A DNA stretch of 21,401 nucleotides from Larix sibirica (Eukaryota; Streptophyta; Pinopsida; Pinales; Pinaceae). A program made the position numbers and the translations under genes. The notes below the pieces were generated by a model. It made no database searches. It was not told the DNA's origin and saw only the letters and a list, made by a program, of their open reading frames with translations. The stretch lies in contig NWUY0300024627.1 of NCBI GenBank assembly GCA_004151065.3, positions 1 to 21,401 on the forward strand, read 5' to 3'. This document shows positions 18,396 through 21,401 of the stretch, in pieces (the stretch's first letter is position 1; each line of letters opens with the position of its first letter).

Positions 18396-21030
18396 CCTCA
18401 ACGCTTGATTAGTGGATGATTCTACATTAGGAACTCATTGTCGGTAAAAATATATGATAATATTTACAACATTAAATTATCGACCGGTGAATAATAGACT
18501 TAGAGGTGCAAGCACTGTGTGTGTAGGATTGAAGCTTAGACTAGCCTAATCTAACCTAACCTAATCTAATCCTAACAACGCACTTAAATACAACAAGCAA
18601 AACAAGCAATTGAGGATAGCTCAACACCTAGGGAAGAAACTCATCATGGAGTGACCATATTTCATAAGTTAGGTCATTAATCTATGCATTGGTGGTTTAA
18701 AACTATTGGAAAAAATTAAAATGTGAGAAAACTAAAGTGCGGGAATTAATATAAACAAAAATTCAAAACCAGTACCGAAAATGGCAAACTAGTGCAAGGA
18801 TCTATATTACAAGAATCGAAACTAGGCTAAAAAGAATAAACAAAACAAAGACAAATTGAATTAAATGTAAATGATCTAAGGAAAACTCTATACTAAGTGT
18901 AACTATGCTCGGAATCTATCCTTTGTATTAATAAAGGAAAAAAATAAAAAAGACAAAATAGCTAATGACAAAACACGAATCTATTTACAAGAACAATCTA
19001 CATAGTATAAGAATTTATCTACACATTATAAATTAAACAAAATACAAAGCATAAGTTACAATTAATAAGATTTAATACAAAATTAATCAAAATTTAAAAT
19101 ATTATTTACAAAATAATGTGTATTGCAAAACTTAGTTAAAAAATGTAAAATATGATTTACAACGTGTGTATAAATTTTATATATATTAAAATGTTATTTA
19201 CATAACCTAGAGTTAAAACATATATTAATACAAATTGAATATATAAAAAGTATTTACAAATTGTTTTATTCACACCATATACAAAGTCTCAAATTATCGT
19301 TTCGTGTGCAAGATATACAGAGTTCCTCCCATCTGTAACTTAGAATCACATTAAATCCATATTAAATATACGTTAACCTATGAAAATCACAGCGAATATT
19401 CTAAGATTATTTGTAAAGGTTCAATCAAAGAGATGAAACTACGAGCAAAGCATTTGTTAATGGAATTGCACAAAACTTGTTAACAAAATCAAAAACCAAT
19501 CTAACAATTTGAACAGTGGCACCATTTCAAAATAGGGAATAGACTTCCGAGCTTGTTAATACAAAAAGAAAACAATTAACCTTCAGATAGTCAAATCCTA
19601 TGATCCTACAAGAGATTCAACTTCAAACTAAGGTGAATTACATAATATATTTACAAGACACTAAAATGTACAGAGCATAATTGATCCCTTAATTCAATGC
19701 TTCCAAACCTTACGAGCGAAATAAAAATTCATATGAGCTCAAATCATAATTGATCTTGGTCCAAACTACAATTCTTCAAGCAAATTCTTGAAACAAAAAT
19801 TACATACAAGGAGCAAAGTTAGATTACAAATTCAAAAACGTTTTTACTTGAAATCAAATTTTGCAATTGGAAATTGATTTTGTGGACATAATATTTAGTC
19901 TGTGAACAGAATATCTCTAATCTAATTCCCCCTCACACAACAAAATGGAAATTTATGAAACAAAATCTATAATTATCCCCAATTTGGGTTCTAATTACAC
20001 AATTAAAATTGTTGAGAAAAGCATCAATTGAAATAGAAATTATGTACACAATCTAACGTATTTCTCCTACAAGAATAAATGATATCGCTTGCAATTAAAC
20101 CTATAAACGTAGCATCTAGTTAAACAAAACAAGGTATCATTAGTTACATGGATTGAATTATAATTTCTACAATTATTCGCGATCAACTTGTAATCATATA
20201 AACTGAATTTACAAGAATGCGTTGAGTACAAGAAAGAAGAATAAAATCGCGCAAATCGAAATTGTTTCTCTATGTAATACCAAACTTCACATTCAAGCAT
20301 CAAATTTAGAAACAAATTATGCAATTGAATAAAACAAAATATGTACCTGTATAAGTTGTGAGCAAAAATTGTAAGAAAGAATATAGTACAATCCACAGGA
20401 TGGCCAGTCCCAGGAATTTCACACGCATAAACGACGAACTGTACAAGAATTTTATTTCCGGAAATGCAATCCTTCAGTTGACAGAAATCGAGTTACAAAA
20501 TTATTAGACTTATGTTCATACTCCAATTTCCAACCACCGTTTACATACTGAAATGCATATATTTATAGCTTAAACCAGAGATTCTGTTTTTAATACACTT
20601 CAACAGCCTCATTAAAACATTTACTGTTCGATCCCCAAATCCCTTAGTTGTCACAACAAATTCCCCAAATTTGAAAAACCGGCGACCACAAAAATCTAAG
20701 AAAATCACGTTTGTTATGGAAAAGATTTCTCCAAATCCGATCAGAAATTCTAAAAATTTCCCTCGATTAGGGGTAAATGACCGTATTTAGGAAGTGGGTT
20801 TTGAATGGTTTCTCCATATTCCTCATGTATTGCTCACAAATTGAGCACAAAAATTACTTCTTGGTTTAATGATAGAAATGTCGGATGATTGTTGAAATCT
20901 CAGGATTATGGGTTTGATTGCCAACACACATGATTTCGTGTCTTCCTTCGGTTGCACCATCTGTGTTCATCCTTGTACATAACAACTACAATGTAAATAC
21001 ATTTTATCCCACCACAACTTTAACATAATT
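18396..21030. other. strongly A-rich (+ strand) stretch, no coding gene found
   Basis: From about 18600 to 20500 the + strand is rich in A and poor in T and G. Read on the - strand it is U-rich, like plant intron or leader RNA. TACAAGA words recur throughout. No domain-bearing frame was seen; the 109-residue - frame at 20067-20396 has no recognised motif. Internal sequence of the element that owns the 3' LTR at 18302 would be expected here but was not recognised. Confidence 0.4.
20560..20567 (-). promoter_or_regulatory. candidate TATA box on the - strand
   Basis: GCTATAAATATATGC on the - strand matches the plant TATA consensus TATAAATA. About 215 bases downstream (- strand) ACAG|GTACAT at about 20345 would serve as a splice donor, followed by U-rich sequence. 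This would fit a transcript with a short leader exon, but no coding exon was found. Confidence 0.25.
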
Positions 21031-21033
21031 AAA

Positions 21034-21401
21034 ATGCTTGTTAAGAANTTAGTGATAGAAGAAGTTTATAAATTAAGAGGAATGGTAGACAAAATGAAAG
21101 AAATAAGAAGCTATCGTTGTAAAAGAGAAGTTGATAGGCACATTTCACAAGGTAAAAAGGTTAATTGGCTGGAAAGGAAAAAATCATGAGATTCCCAATC
21201 ACTTCCCTCATAAGACAGCTATTGAATTAAAACTAGATATAGCTCTTTTGGAAAGTTGTTGGAAGGTTTCCAAAAATGTACAAAATGAAGTACAGAAGAC
21301 CATTACAAAACATGAAGAGATTTATCAAAATGTTTGCAAAGCACATGAAAAATGCCACATTCCAATTTCTAAATATATTTACGAATTACCATCCAGAGAT
21401 C
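21034..21401 (+). CDS. partial hypothetical protein, split by one frameshift, runs off the window
   Basis: Two frames appear to belong together. Frame 1 opens at ATG 21034 and runs to a TGA at 21187, with one X codon from the N at 21048. It reads LVIEEVYKLRGMVDKMKEIR, SYRCKREVD and VNWLERKK. The frame shifted by one base is open from 21107 past 21182 to the window end: HEIPNHFPHKTAIELKLDIA, LLESCWKVSKNVQNEV and KCHIPISKYIYELPSRD. The switch falls at the A-run 21178-21183. Composition is charged and helix-like, with Glu/Lys/Val heptad-like spacing, unlike the random frames elsewhere. The family is not recognised. Either it is an exon carrying a base-calling error or it is a decayed gene. Confidence 0.45.

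Noticed and set aside
18090-18580. CCCTAA/CCTAAC words as interstitial telomere
   Set aside because: The words are not in uninterrupted TTTAGGG arrays; only single units inside a 52-bp duplication and a mixed CCTAATC/CCTAACC string.
20067-20396. 109-residue - frame
   Set aside because: Phe/Tyr/Cys-rich translation of U-rich sequence; no family motif.

Overview
The window reads as plant nuclear DNA, most likely from a conifer or another large-genome gymnosperm. That is an inference from one compact NAC gene followed by about 19 kb of AT-rich sequence made mostly of old, broken retroelements. The species cannot be told from the sequence. Three single ambiguous bases (12098, 18301, 21048) mark uncertain assembly points.

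Layout. 3-1659 (+): a three-exon NAC-domain transcription factor of the NAM/CUC (miR164-regulated) type, complete from ATG to stop. Its promoter lies outside the window. 1660-2490: its 3' flank, with a degenerate ~69-bp duplication. 2495-2891 (-): a tRNA-like head joined to a palindrome-rich, internally duplicated body, probably a tRNA-derived SINE or a composite of two repeats. 3941-4386 (-): remnant of a full-size ABCG (PDR) transporter, including a Walker A loop destroyed by a stop. 6230-8568 (-): 5' LTR, initiator-Met primer-binding site, leader and decayed gag with a CCHC knuckle from a Ty3/gypsy element. 9600-10745 (-): integrase and C-terminal part of a Ty3/gypsy pol. 10930-11930 (-): 3' part of a LINE (zinc knuckle plus RNase H). 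12100-14030: AT-rich, with a (TA)n run, a weak SINE candidate and a perfect 18-bp duplication. 14031-15064: a ~145-bp tandem repeat with G-box cores. 15065-15930: a ~305-bp tandem repeat. 15934-16224 (-): a second LTR of the same family as the first. 16736-17236 (-): an unassigned ORF. 17836-18052: a CpG-rich island. 18302-18395 (-): a third LTR start with its polypurine tract, cut at the N. 18400-20600: strongly A-rich on the + strand. 21034-21401 (+): a protein-like reading frame, split by one frameshift, running off the end.

How it fits together. Only the NAC gene looks intact. It encodes a DNA-binding regulator of the kind that sets organ boundaries and meristem identity. Its miR164 site region is recognisable but degraded, so microRNA control may be weakened or lost. 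The retroelement pieces are almost all on the - strand, and every domain checked carries stops or lost catalytic residues, so they look immobile. Two pieces may interest a reader beyond repeats: the transporter pseudogene, with at least two separate exon blocks, and the unknown reading frame at the right edge.
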